From NCBI RefSeq assembly GCF_003722075.1, contig NZ_RDSK01000001.1, positions 62,001-126,000 on the forward strand: DNA of 64,000 nt, in the 5' to 3' direction. Below are positions 33,079 through 40,544 of this stretch, piece after piece. The position numbers were made by a program, and so were the translations under genes. Positions within the stretch are counted from its first letter, which is position 1. Each line of letters starts with the position of its first letter. The stretch is from Methanohalophilus sp. RSK (GTDB taxonomy: Archaea > Halobacteriota > Methanosarcinia > Methanosarcinales > Methanosarcinaceae). The notes under the pieces are model-generated. The model made no database searches. It was given only the letters and a program-made list of their open reading frames with translations, and was not told the DNA's origin.

Positions 33079-33357
33079 TCACCTGTCGTAGGCATCGTCA
33101 TGATGAGAGAATCGTACCAGTGTTACTGTTTCTTCTACTGTATCCACTCCAAAAATCAATACAAAACTGCTCATGACATGAACCCTATAATATCCGGTAA
33201 GATCGTTACGCAGTGGCTTGTATCGAGTAGGGTTATCAAGAATTTCTGTAATTTTCTTTTCGAGAATAATCTTCAGTTGATGATCTTTCTTGGTCAGTTT
33301 TTTTATATCTTTCTGGCAGGCGGGTAATATGTATAGGGAGTAGCCCACTTTCATCAC
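33079..33357 (-). CDS. RelE/ParE family toxin
   Basis: A 92-residue protein: YSLYILPACQKDIKKLTKKD, LDNPTRYKPLRNDLTGYYRV and a final strand TVTLVRFSHHDDAY. This is the RelE fold with the usual Arg/Tyr/His C-terminal pattern; RelE-type toxins cleave mRNA at the ribosome. Its start overlaps the end of the antitoxin gene upstream by four bases (ATGA-type). Confidence 0.85.
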   Translation of the reverse strand: MMKVGYSLYILPACQKDIKKLTKKDHQLKIILEKKITEILDNPTRYKPLRNDLTGYYRVHVMSSFVLIFGVDTVEETVTLVRFSHHDDAYDR

Positions 33358-33641
33358 CTGAATATGTCGGCTACATCATTGACCTTTACACGGGAACTTT
33401 TATCTTCGGATTTTATTTTATCAATGACTTCGTCTTTGACGGGCAATTCGTCAACGGGATGCCAGTCGATAGATTCACAAAAGGCGGCATCAGATTCGGA
33501 GATGGTATTGTTGCGGATATAGATCTCGAAGATCTTGCGTTTGCGTATCCCTTCCTGCACTACCCTGGACCATCTGACCCATGAAAGTTCCTGTATCTTT
33601 TGATAGAATTCATCTTCAATAGGAATTGTTATTGTAGCCAT
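33354..33641 (-). CDS. Ribbon-helix-helix antitoxin
   Basis: A 95-residue protein with an N-terminal ribbon-helix-helix (ATITIPIEDEFYQKIQEL, WVRWSRVVQEGI) and an acidic C-terminal tail that probably wraps the RelE toxin. It is coupled at both ends: its ATG overlaps the stop of a 51-residue RHH gene, and its stop overlaps the toxin start. Confidence 0.8.
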   Translation of the reverse strand: MATITIPIEDEFYQKIQELSWVRWSRVVQEGIRKRKIFEIYIRNNTISESDAAFCESIDWHPVDELPVKDEVIDKIKSEDKSSRVKVNDVADIFR

Positions 33642-33796
33642 CAGTTTCCACGGCTCCTCTCATATTTCTCAAATTCTTCCAGTAGATGTATCTTCTTTTC
33701 GATACTTTCTTTTGCAACCTGGGTCCAGTTAATATCGGGTAGGTCATCAATTTCTTTTTTTAGGTCCTCTGGTATGGCCACGGTGTAACGTTTCAT
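33641..33796 (-). CDS. 51-residue ribbon-helix-helix protein
   Basis: A short gene: ATG 33794-33796 with GGTGAT four bases before it, TGA overlapping the next ATG. The product MKRYTVAIPEDLKKEIDDL then INWTQVAKESIEKKIHLLEE resembles the N-terminal half of the antitoxin that follows (same strand, helix and trailing basic helix), but has no toxin-binding tail. TAATATATG at about 33830-33840 (read on the minus strand) is a probable TATA box. Confidence 0.65.
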   Translation of the reverse strand: MKRYTVAIPEDLKKEIDDLPDINWTQVAKESIEKKIHLLEEFEKYERSRGN

Positions 33797-33841
33797 AGAA
33801 TCACCAATTACATAACTTTATGCATTTGCACATATATTAGA

Positions 33842-34296
33842 GTGGTGGCTGGTGTATAACAGCATCTGCATTATTGCGAGCAAAAACCCACTTCCAATTT
33901 ATCCCACAAAACCTTTTCAGCGAAAAGAACGCTTATTTTGAAAAATTTGTCAGGAATACATGTAAACAATCGCTTATTGCAAAATCATCTCATATTTGCA
34001 ATATATGAAAGAAAGTATTCGCAATAATTCTACATGATACAATATTCAACAAACATTCTCGACTCTGCGCCTTCCCCTTTACAGGCATATCCATGCCTTC
34101 CATACTCTACTATCATCTACGATGCGTAGCATCCGTATGTACGTATGCAACAAGCAACTGTAAAAAGATGGGGAAATTATTGCAGGACAATAAGGTATTC
34201 TGGATTAATACAACTTTAAATGGAAATTGGAAAATGCAAGATAGCAGAATGGAAAAGGAGAAGGCTCTTTATAAAGTCACAGGATAAGTGTTCGGT
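33842..34296. other. Intergenic region, no gene seen
   Basis: About 450 nt, A+T-rich, divergent between the RHH-RelE operon and a small membrane protein. There is a short open frame at 34093-34287, but it has no ribosome binding site and an unlikely composition. No RNA structure stands out. Confidence 0.4.
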
Positions 34297-34410
34297 ATGC
34301 TGGGTATATTTGGATTGATTGCTGTTGCTGTTTTTGTTGTTTTTCTGGCAGGATTGGCCGTGAAGGTATGGAGGAACAAGACGTATTCGGGCACGAAAAA
34401 GGTTTTTTGA
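34297..34410 (+). CDS. 37-residue small membrane protein
   Basis: ATG 34297 to TGA 34410: one hydrophobic helix (GLIAVAVFVVFLAGLAVKVW) and a basic tail, NKTYSGTKKVF. It overlaps the start of the next membrane-protein gene by 43 nt in another frame, so the pair may be coupled. It is too short for family recognition. Confidence 0.4.
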   Translation: MLGIFGLIAVAVFVVFLAGLAVKVWRNKTYSGTKKVF

Positions 34411-35301
34411 GCCTGGCTGTGCTGCTTTTCATGATAGTTCTTGTTTATGGATTGTTCTTTTTTGTACTGGTAGACAGCGATCAGGCATCCTATTTATACA
34501 ACCGGCGGGAAACACTTTGAAGATATAGATCATGAAAAAATACTGGAGAATGCAAAAGAGGCAGGTTACCAGGACCGGGGTCCATTCTTTATAAATGTCA
34601 GACCCCGGGATTCAGCAGGCATATATCCGGATGACCTTCCAGAAATTGAGCAACATCTCGGGACTGACTATATTTTGAAATTCAGCACCTATTACTATAA
34701 TGCAGATACGATAATGGAGATCTTTTTTGTAGATGAGGATGAGACAATCATTACGTTCTTCAATTACAGCCGACCGGATCCTTACTTTTCTCCTTTCAAA
34801 GTAGAGCACCTGCCAGATGACGGGTGGATTATCGACAGGATGGTTGCAGTCTCTGGGTTTGATGAGCAAACAGCCAGGAGTCACCTGCAGGAAATGAAAG
34901 CAGAAATCGAAACAGAGAGCCGGCCAATAATGGAAGTATCCAGGCCTGCTGCACCTTCTGCCCTGTATGCTGACCTGCAGGAGATGAGCACCAGTTCCGA
35001 ATTTTCACTGACCTACGGAGAAGGCAGTACTGCTCTTATGTTTTACGATGAGGAGCGGCTTGCGGGCAAGATCAATTGCGTGGTCCCAAATCACCGAATA
35101 GTTCATGAGATAGATGGGCCAACCTATACTGTGAAGGTGGACAAACTGGGTGGTGTGGATCTGTATGTGGAACCTGCTCCCGGAGAAAGGATCCCTGAAG
35201 AAACATATACTGCAGTTTTCAAGACGATGTTCAGGGATATTGGATTGCCTGAGGCAGCCGTGGATGAGTATGAATTCACTTATTCGGCTTCGGCGTGGTG
35301 A
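34368..35301 (+). pseudogene. Membrane-anchored hypothetical protein with a frameshift
   Basis: Two overlapping frames together make one protein. Frame A starts at ATG 34368 (MEEQDVFGHEKGFLSLAVLL, a membrane helix) and ends at TGA 34518-34520. Frame B is open from after the TAG at 34471-34473 to the TGA at 35301, with no start codon of its own near the shift, and reads KHFEDIDHEKILENAKEAGY and later TYTVKVDKLGGVDLYVEPAP. The shift must lie within 34474-34517. Sequencing error, decay or programmed frameshifting are all possible. No family recognised. Confidence 0.6.
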
Positions 35302-35545
35302 TACGGGTGGATATCAATAGGGGTGTGTGAGTTCAGTGATGAAATGACTGGTTTCATCAGGTCAATAAATAGTCATATAACTCATATTCGCCTTTCCGCA
35401 ATTTGATGCTGATGTTGTTTGCCCTGTTATTGTAATCCAGAGTCATCCGAAACTTATCCCCGTTTTTGGTTCTGATGTTTATGGGGACAACTATAATTAT
35501 GAATAGATGAAGAATAATCCATGATAAAAGAACAGAGGAAGAAAA

Positions 35546-35806
35546 ATGAGTGCATTTGCATTGAAAATACCTGATGATGTTGTAGATGCGATTCATTTGC
35601 CCCCCGGGGATTTGGATCGGGAACTGCACAAAGAACTTTCTTTGGCATTGTATCAACGTGGTATACTTTCATCCGGTAAAGCCTGTGCTCTTGCCGGGAT
35701 GACCCGATGGGAGTTCGAGGAACTTTTGGGGCGACATGGAATTTCCCGTCACTATACTGAACAAAATTTGGATGAAGATCTTGATTATGTCCGAAGCCAT
35801 CAGTGA
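35546..35806 (+). CDS. UPF0175 family antitoxin
   Basis: An 86-residue protein of the UPF0175 type: FALKIPDDVVDAIHLPP, LHKELSLALYQRGILSSGKA, CALAGMTRWEFEELLGRHGI. These are DNA-binding antitoxins paired with DUF3368/PIN-like toxins; the toxin gene follows, overlapping by 20 nt. AGAGGAAGAAAA precedes the ATG. Confidence 0.85.
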   Translation: MSAFALKIPDDVVDAIHLPPGDLDRELHKELSLALYQRGILSSGKACALAGMTRWEFEELLGRHGISRHYTEQNLDEDLDYVRSHQ

Positions 35807-36293
35807 TTCCTCCACTTTGATCCATTCTGCAGGGATTGGTCGCCTGGAGTTATTAAAAGAATTTTATGCTAGGATTCTCATTGCGCCTGGTGTGTGGAAG
35901 GAGGTTGTTGAGGAAGGCCATGGCAGATCCGGTGCTCTTGAGGTGAGGAAAGCCTATAATTTGGGTTGGGTGAAGATTATGGCACCTGCAAACGAGTCTG
36001 TGGTTTGATTGCTTAAGCGGGAATTGCATGCCGGAGAGGCTGAAACTATTGCACTGGCTATTGAGCAGCAACCTGATGTAGTTTTTCTGGATGAGTCCGA
36101 GGCAAGAAGAGTAGCGAACCTGTATGGATTGCGGATAACCGGAATTATTGGTATTTTGATGCGTGCGAAGTCTGAAGGCAGAATTAGGTCTCTTCAGGAT
36201 GAATTAGATAAACTTCGTAACGAGACAGGATTCTGTATTGACGATAAATTGTATAATCGGGTTTTACAATATGCAGAGGAATCACATTATTAA
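35787..36293 (+). pseudogene. DUF3368 PIN-like toxin interrupted by an in-frame TGA
   Basis: The frame starts at ATG 35787 with ISDSSTLIHSAGIGRLELL, a PIN-type nuclease start. A TGA stands at 36006-36008 (codon 74), and the same frame continues to a TAA with LLKRELHAGEAETIALAIEQ, VVFLDESEARRVA and ITGIIGILMRAK, the conserved rest of DUF3368. A single nonsense change (for example from CGA) explains it. UGA is not recoded in these archaea, so the toxin is probably dead while the antitoxin is intact. Confidence 0.8.
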
Positions 36294-36315
36294 TGCAACC
36301 ATACCGGATCGGCCT

Positions 36316-36486
36316 TTCTTCAATGATTCCGATGGCGCCTGGAATACACCGGCTGAACCCGATCATGATCTATTGATCGATGCAGGTGCAAAAGCCAAAG
36401 TACACGATCCGCATGTCCTGCAGTATCCGGATGTGGAGGTCTCCCGGGATCTGGATTGCAGTGCTGGAGGGTGTGGATGTAGCTGC
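36316..36486 (+). pseudogene. Displaced fragment of the nucleotide-sugar dehydrogenase gene
   Basis: About 170 nt matching part of the dehydrogenase gene at about 41626-41790. The translation contains NTPAEPDHDLLIDAGAKAKV and HDPHVLQYPDVEVS, against NTPAEPYRDLLIDAGAEVKV and HDPHVLQYPDVEIS in the full gene. A 40-nt stretch around the HDPHVLQYPDVE codons is almost identical in DNA. No start or complete domain; it marks an old duplication or recombination. Confidence 0.8.
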
Positions 36487-36894
36487 TTCTTGAGGCTATG
36501 AATCAGTGAGGTAGCAATGTTTGCCCGGTCCTATTCGGGTAGGGTCGGGGTGCATATACCCCTCATCTTTTTCTTTTTTTGCTGTCATTCTTTGGGTAAA
36601 ATCGTGACATTTTCACGTCTGCATACAGGTACTGTTTTCTGTATTCTGGCCGATATGATGGATCTCTGCAAACCCTGCAATGTCGCACATCTCATATCGG
36701 GAGGCGGCTTTGTTAACCGGGCTGCATCAATTTTTCCGGTACTTCTGGCTCAGGATTATTCCTCAAACAAGAGTTCTATTCTGTATATACACAAAATATT
36801 ATAATATACGGCTAGATTTAAGTAATTTAATCCCTTCTTTATTATTTGATTGTCGGATCTATCCGTATCAATTGATTGGTGGAGAGGGTTTAAA
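36487..36894. other. Intergenic region, no gene seen
   Basis: About 400 nt after the dehydrogenase fragment. Open frames at 36517-36804 lack start signals and look non-coding. TATA-like A+T stretches at about 36796-36850 may serve the small zinc protein that follows. Confidence 0.4.
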
Positions 36895-37041
36895 ATGCGT
36901 TTGATCGAGAAAATCTGCCCGGTATGCGGGAATACATTTGAAGTGGACGAAAAACTGGCTGACAGGAAATTGTACTGTACTCTGAAATGTTGTTTGCAGG
37001 CGGGTGGGGACCGGCCGGAGAAGGTTGGTGTGCAGGCTTAA
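36895..37041 (+). CDS. 48-residue zinc-knuckle protein
   Basis: ATG 36895 follows GGAGAGGG. The product has CPVCG near the start and YCTLKCC further on, a treble-clef or zinc-ribbon pattern (CPxCG...CxxxC). Small zinc proteins of this kind are common in Methanosarcinales; their function is unknown. Confidence 0.6.
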   Translation: MRLIEKICPVCGNTFEVDEKLADRKLYCTLKCCLQAGGDRPEKVGVQA

Positions 37042-37160
37042 TTTAATTTTTGGGAGTTGTAGTATTATTGTGGTAGGGCTTGTCTGATACTTTTTCTGAA
37101 ATTTTGAATCCAAATAATTATATCACATATAGGTTTAGTCCAATCGGGCCTGATCAAATC

Positions 37161-37826
37161 ATGAATATAAACACAATAATTCATCCATCTTCCAGAATAT
37201 ACGGCTCCTCCACAGTGGGCAGAGATTCAAAGGTCATGGAGAATACGATATTGGGTTATCCCGAACACAGCATCCTGATGGAAGTCCTGGACAATGACCG
37301 CCGAATAGAGGATGCTGATTTTCCCGGCTGCAGTATTGGTCCTGAATCAATTGTCAGGCCGGGTTGTACTATTTTCAGCAATGTGAGCACGGGTAGTAAA
37401 TTCAAGACCGGGCACAATGTGATAATCCGGGAGAATACCACTATCGGGGATAATGTGCTCATAGGTACCAATGTCATTATCGATGGCAATGTAACGATAG
37501 GTAATAATGTAAGCATCCAGGGTAATGTTTACATTCCTACGGATGTCATCATCGAGGATAATGTCTTTATTGGTCCCTGCGCAGTGCTTGCCAATGATAA
37601 GTATCCCATACGCAAACAATTTGAGAATAAGGGACCTGTGCTGCGCAAAGGTTCATCCATTGGTGCCAATGCCACCCTGATGCCGGCAGTGGAAGTTGGA
37701 GAAGGGGCAATGGTCGCAGGCGGTGCGCTTGTCACAAAGGACGTTCCCCCCTGGAAACTTGCCATAGGCGCGCCGGCTACAATTACAGATCTGGCAGCAG
37801 ATTTGAAAACTTTAAATAATATTTGA
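37161..37826 (+). CDS. Hexapeptide-repeat N-acetyltransferase (WbpD-like)
   Basis: A 221-residue left-handed beta-helix protein with many hexapeptide repeats (IIRENTTIGDNVLIGTNVII, GNVTIGNNVSI) and the usual C-terminal AMVAGGALVTKDVPPWKLAI followed by GAPA. With a WbpE-like aminotransferase and a WbpB-like oxidoreductase directly downstream, it most likely acetylates the 3-amino group of UDP-GlcNAc3NA. I chose ATG 37161; a longer frame upstream adds 27 residues without homology. Confidence 0.8.
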   Translation: MNINTIIHPSSRIYGSSTVGRDSKVMENTILGYPEHSILMEVLDNDRRIEDADFPGCSIGPESIVRPGCTIFSNVSTGSKFKTGHNVIIRENTTIGDNVLIGTNVIIDGNVTIGNNVSIQGNVYIPTDVIIEDNVFIGPCAVLANDKYPIRKQFENKGPVLRKGSSIGANATLMPAVEVGEGAMVAGGALVTKDVPPWKLAIGAPATITDLAADLKTLNNI

Positions 37827-37879
37827 ATTGTCTAATACAACGATACTTATAAAATTACTCATGAAGGCATGATATTCTA

Positions 37880-38953
37880 ATGATCCCCATAGCAAAACCC
37901 CTGATTGGAGAAGCGGAAGTTGAAGCCGTCTCCTCTGTGTTACGGTCCGGAATGATCGCGCAAGGCCCCAAAGTTGTGGAATTTGAAGAGGCTTTTGCTA
38001 AATATACCGGGGTGGAGCATGCGATTGCTGTGAATTCCGGGACTGCTGCTCTGCATGTATCCTTACTGGCTAATGGTATTGGTCAGGGGGATGAGGTGAT
38101 AACGTCTTCTTTTTCTTTCATTGCAACCGGCAACTCCATCCTTGCCACAAGTGCAACTCCCGTATTTGCCGATATCCGGCCCGATACATTCAATATAGAC
38201 CCCGAGGCTATCCTGGATAAAATCACTCCTAAAACCAAAGCCATCATGCCGGTTCATCTGTATGGCCAGCCTGCTGACATGCAGGCAATCGGGGACATTG
38301 CAGAGGATCATAATCTTGCAGTGATCGAGGACGCATGCCAGGCGCATGGGGCTGGCTTTAATGGGAAAAGGGTGGGTTCCTTTGGCACAGGTTCTTTCAG
38401 TTTCTATCCCACCAAGAACATGACCACCAGTGAAGGTGGTATGATCACCACTGATGATGCGCAGGTGGCAGAGAAGGCACGAATGATCCGGGCGCATGGC
38501 TCAAAACAGCGTTATATGCATGAACTTATGGGGTATAATTACCGGATGACGGATATCGCAGCAGCCATCGGTCTGGTTCAACTTGATAGAATTGATGAAT
38601 TCAATTCCGCCCGGCAAAAAAATGCTCAAAATTTGACAGATGGTTTGAAAGACCTTGACTATATCACTACCCCTGTTGTAAGGGAGGGATGTGAACATGT
38701 CTATCACCAGTATACTGTCAGGACGGAGAATCGGGATAAACTGGCAGACTATCTGAAGGATAATGGCGTAGGTTGCGGTATTTATTACCCGATTCCCATC
38801 CATCAGCAGCCCCTGTACAGGGAACTGGGTTATACGGATAATCTGCCGAAAACTGAAAAGGCTGCTGAAGAGGTACTGTCCCTGCCGGTACATCCGGCAG
38901 TGGATGAGAAAGATATTGAACACATAATTACAACTATTAAAAACTGGGAATGA
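37880..38953 (+). CDS. PLP-dependent 3-aminotransferase (WbpE/DegT family)
   Basis: A 357-residue DegT/DnrJ/EryC1 family enzyme: it begins [20 protein letters not shown], with [10 protein letters not shown], the PLP-contacting EDACQAHGA, and the Schiff-base Lys in [29 protein letters not shown] follows. In the Wbp pathway it aminates UDP-3-keto-GlcNAcA using glutamate. It lies between WbpD- and WbpB-like genes, four bases from the latter. Confidence 0.9.
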   Translation: MIPIAKPLIGEAEVEAVSSVLRSGMIAQGPKVVEFEEAFAKYTGVEHAIAVNSGTAALHVSLLANGIGQGDEVITSSFSFIATGNSILATSATPVFADIRPDTFNIDPEAILDKITPKTKAIMPVHLYGQPADMQAIGDIAEDHNLAVIEDACQAHGAGFNGKRVGSFGTGSFSFYPTKNMTTSEGGMITTDDAQVAEKARMIRAHGSKQRYMHELMGYNYRMTDIAAAIGLVQLDRIDEFNSARQKNAQNLTDGLKDLDYITTPVVREGCEHVYHQYTVRTENRDKLADYLKDNGVGCGIYYPIPIHQQPLYRELGYTDNLPKTEKAAEEVLSLPVHPAVDEKDIEHIITTIKNWE

Positions 38954-38957
38954 TTCG

Positions 38958-39896
38958 ATGTTACGAGTAGGTGTTGTGGGTACAGGTGCCATGGGGCAGA
39001 ACCATGTGCGTATCTATCATGAGATGGAGGGTGTGGAACTTGCCGGGATTGCGGATGTGGATGAGCAACGAGTGAATTCCCTTGCCAAACAGTATAATAC
39101 TGCAGGTTTTACCGATTATAAGGAATTATTTGCTCAGGATCTGGATGCCGTAAGCATTGTGGTGCCCACCAAGTTACATCGTCAGGTGGTGTTCGAGGCA
39201 CTGGAGGCGGGGCTGGATGTGCTTGTGGAAAAACCCATCGCGGATACCATCGAGAACGCCAATGCCATGATCGCAAAGGCAAAGGGAGTTAACAGGAATC
39301 TCATGGTGGGCCATATCGAGCGGTTCAATCCGGCAGTGCTGCGGCTGAAGGAAATTATTGATTCGGGTATCCTGGGCAAGATCGTATCCATATCCACACG
39401 CAGAGTGGGTCCCTATAATCCGCGTATCAGGGATGTGGGTGTGATCCTGGATATAGGAGTACATGATATCGATATTATTTCCCACCTTTATGATAAGAAT
39501 GTCAATCAGGTACATGCGGTAGCAGGGGCGGATATCCATCCCTTCGAGGATCATGCCAGTGTACATTTGCGCCTGGATCATGATCTGACAGGGCTGGTGG
39601 AGGTCAACTGGCTGACCCCTCACAAGGTACGTAAATTGACCGTGGTAGGGCTGGAAGGTGTGGCCTATCTGGATTATATCGACCAGACCGTGGAGATCCA
39701 TGACGAAGGCTGGGTTCGCAATGCCAAGGTGGAAAAGGCCGAACCCCTGAAAAACGAATTGAGTCATTTCATTCATTGTGTGGCAAATGGACAATCTGCC
39801 CATCCCTGCGGAGAGGAGGGCAGGCATGCCCTGGAAGTGTGTCTGGGTGCCATACGTTCCTATACTGAGGAAAAACTGGTGCAGATCGAATACTGA
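38958..39896 (+). CDS. Gfo/Idh/MocA oxidoreductase (WbpB-like)
   Basis: A 312-residue NAD-dependent oxidoreductase: Rossmann start LRVGVVGTGAMGQNHVRIYH, the EKP motif in DVLVEKPIADT, and GHIERFNPAVLRLKEII and the GVHDIDI His. In the WbpA-B-E-D route it oxidises C3 of UDP-GlcNAcA. Operon with the WbpD- and WbpE-like genes. Confidence 0.88.
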   Translation: MLRVGVVGTGAMGQNHVRIYHEMEGVELAGIADVDEQRVNSLAKQYNTAGFTDYKELFAQDLDAVSIVVPTKLHRQVVFEALEAGLDVLVEKPIADTIENANAMIAKAKGVNRNLMVGHIERFNPAVLRLKEIIDSGILGKIVSISTRRVGPYNPRIRDVGVILDIGVHDIDIISHLYDKNVNQVHAVAGADIHPFEDHASVHLRLDHDLTGLVEVNWLTPHKVRKLTVVGLEGVAYLDYIDQTVEIHDEGWVRNAKVEKAEPLKNELSHFIHCVANGQSAHPCGEEGRHALEVCLGAIRSYTEEKLVQIEY

Positions 39897-39923
39897 AATG
39901 AGGTTGGATTACCGGTGGAATAT

Positions 39924-40238
39924 ATGGCGGTTGACAAAAAGTTCCTTGAAGAATATTTGATGAATGGCGATTTCATAATTTCAGATCATGCACGTATAAG
40001 AATGTTCCAGAGGAATATTTCAACTGATGATATAATCCAGGCAATATCTAATGGTGAGATTATTGAAGATTATAGTGATGATGAACCCTGTCCATCAGCC
40101 CTTTTACTGGGGTTTGTGGCAAAAAAGGCGCTTCATGTGGTTGCAGGACAGTGTAAGGACCATATCAGAATTATTACTGTTTACCCGCCGGCAAAGGATA
40201 AATGGATAGACTACAAAGTAAGGAAGGAGAACCAATGA
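39924..40238 (+). CDS. DUF4258 protein, predicted toxin of a DUF4258-YgiT pair
   Basis: A 104-residue protein with FIISDHARIRMFQRNISTDD, then EIIEDYSDDEPCPSALLLGF, and HVVAGQCKDHIRIITVYPP. DUF4258 is a BrnT/RelE-like fold often paired with a zinc-finger antitoxin, as here. The stop overlaps the next ATG (ATGA). The pair lies between the WbpB-like gene and the dehydrogenase gene and is alien to sugar synthesis. Confidence 0.8.
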   Translation: MAVDKKFLEEYLMNGDFIISDHARIRMFQRNISTDDIIQAISNGEIIEDYSDDEPCPSALLLGFVAKKALHVVAGQCKDHIRIITVYPPAKDKWIDYKVRKENQ

Positions 40239-40489
40239 TACCTGATAAATGCAGTTTCTGCCATGGCAGACTTGTTAAAGGGAAGACCGAGTTTGTGGTG
40301 AAAGTGGGAGATACGGTGCTTACCATCAAAGACGTTTCTGCCTATGTATGTGAAGAGTGTGGAGAGGCCTATTATACTCCTGAGGTTTCCAGGAAGATAG
40401 ATGAAGTCATGAAAAAATTCCATGAATCCAAATTATTAATGCATCCCGTGGCAGCCGGAGAGGTCAGCCTGAATGAGGTCTGCGCCTGA
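40235..40489 (+). CDS. YgiT-type zinc-finger antitoxin
   Basis: An 84-residue protein with a CxxC...CxxC zinc finger (CSFCHG and YVCEECGEAYYTPEV), as in the N-terminal half of MqsA/YgiT antitoxins. It overlaps the DUF4258 gene by four bases and has AAGGAG before its ATG. Confidence 0.85.
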   Translation: MIPDKCSFCHGRLVKGKTEFVVKVGDTVLTIKDVSAYVCEECGEAYYTPEVSRKIDEVMKKFHESKLLMHPVAAGEVSLNEVCA

Positions 40490-40544
40490 GATGTCAGGGT
40501 CTCGTTTTACTAAATATACTTACTGATTAAAAACAGGTTATAGC

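Noticed and set aside
34093-34287. 64-residue open frame between the RHH-RelE operon and the small membrane protein
   Set aside because: No ribosome binding site or recognisable motif, and the composition (many Cys, Thr, Asn codons in an A+T-rich spacer) looks non-coding.
35357-35656. 99-residue minus-strand frame ending KLRKGEYELYDYLLT
   Set aside because: The last 40 residues look protein-like, but the first part overlaps the well supported UPF0175 gene in antisense and there is no start signal. At most a gene remnant.
35787-36293. UGA as a recoded (selenocysteine) codon in the DUF3368 gene
   Set aside because: PIN-like toxins have no selenocysteine form, Methanosarcinaceae are not known to use selenocysteine, and I see no SECIS-like hairpin nearby; nonsense mutation is simpler.
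36517-36804. 95-residue frame after the dehydrogenase fragment
   Set aside because: Cys/Phe-rich translation without homology or start signal, typical of chance frames.
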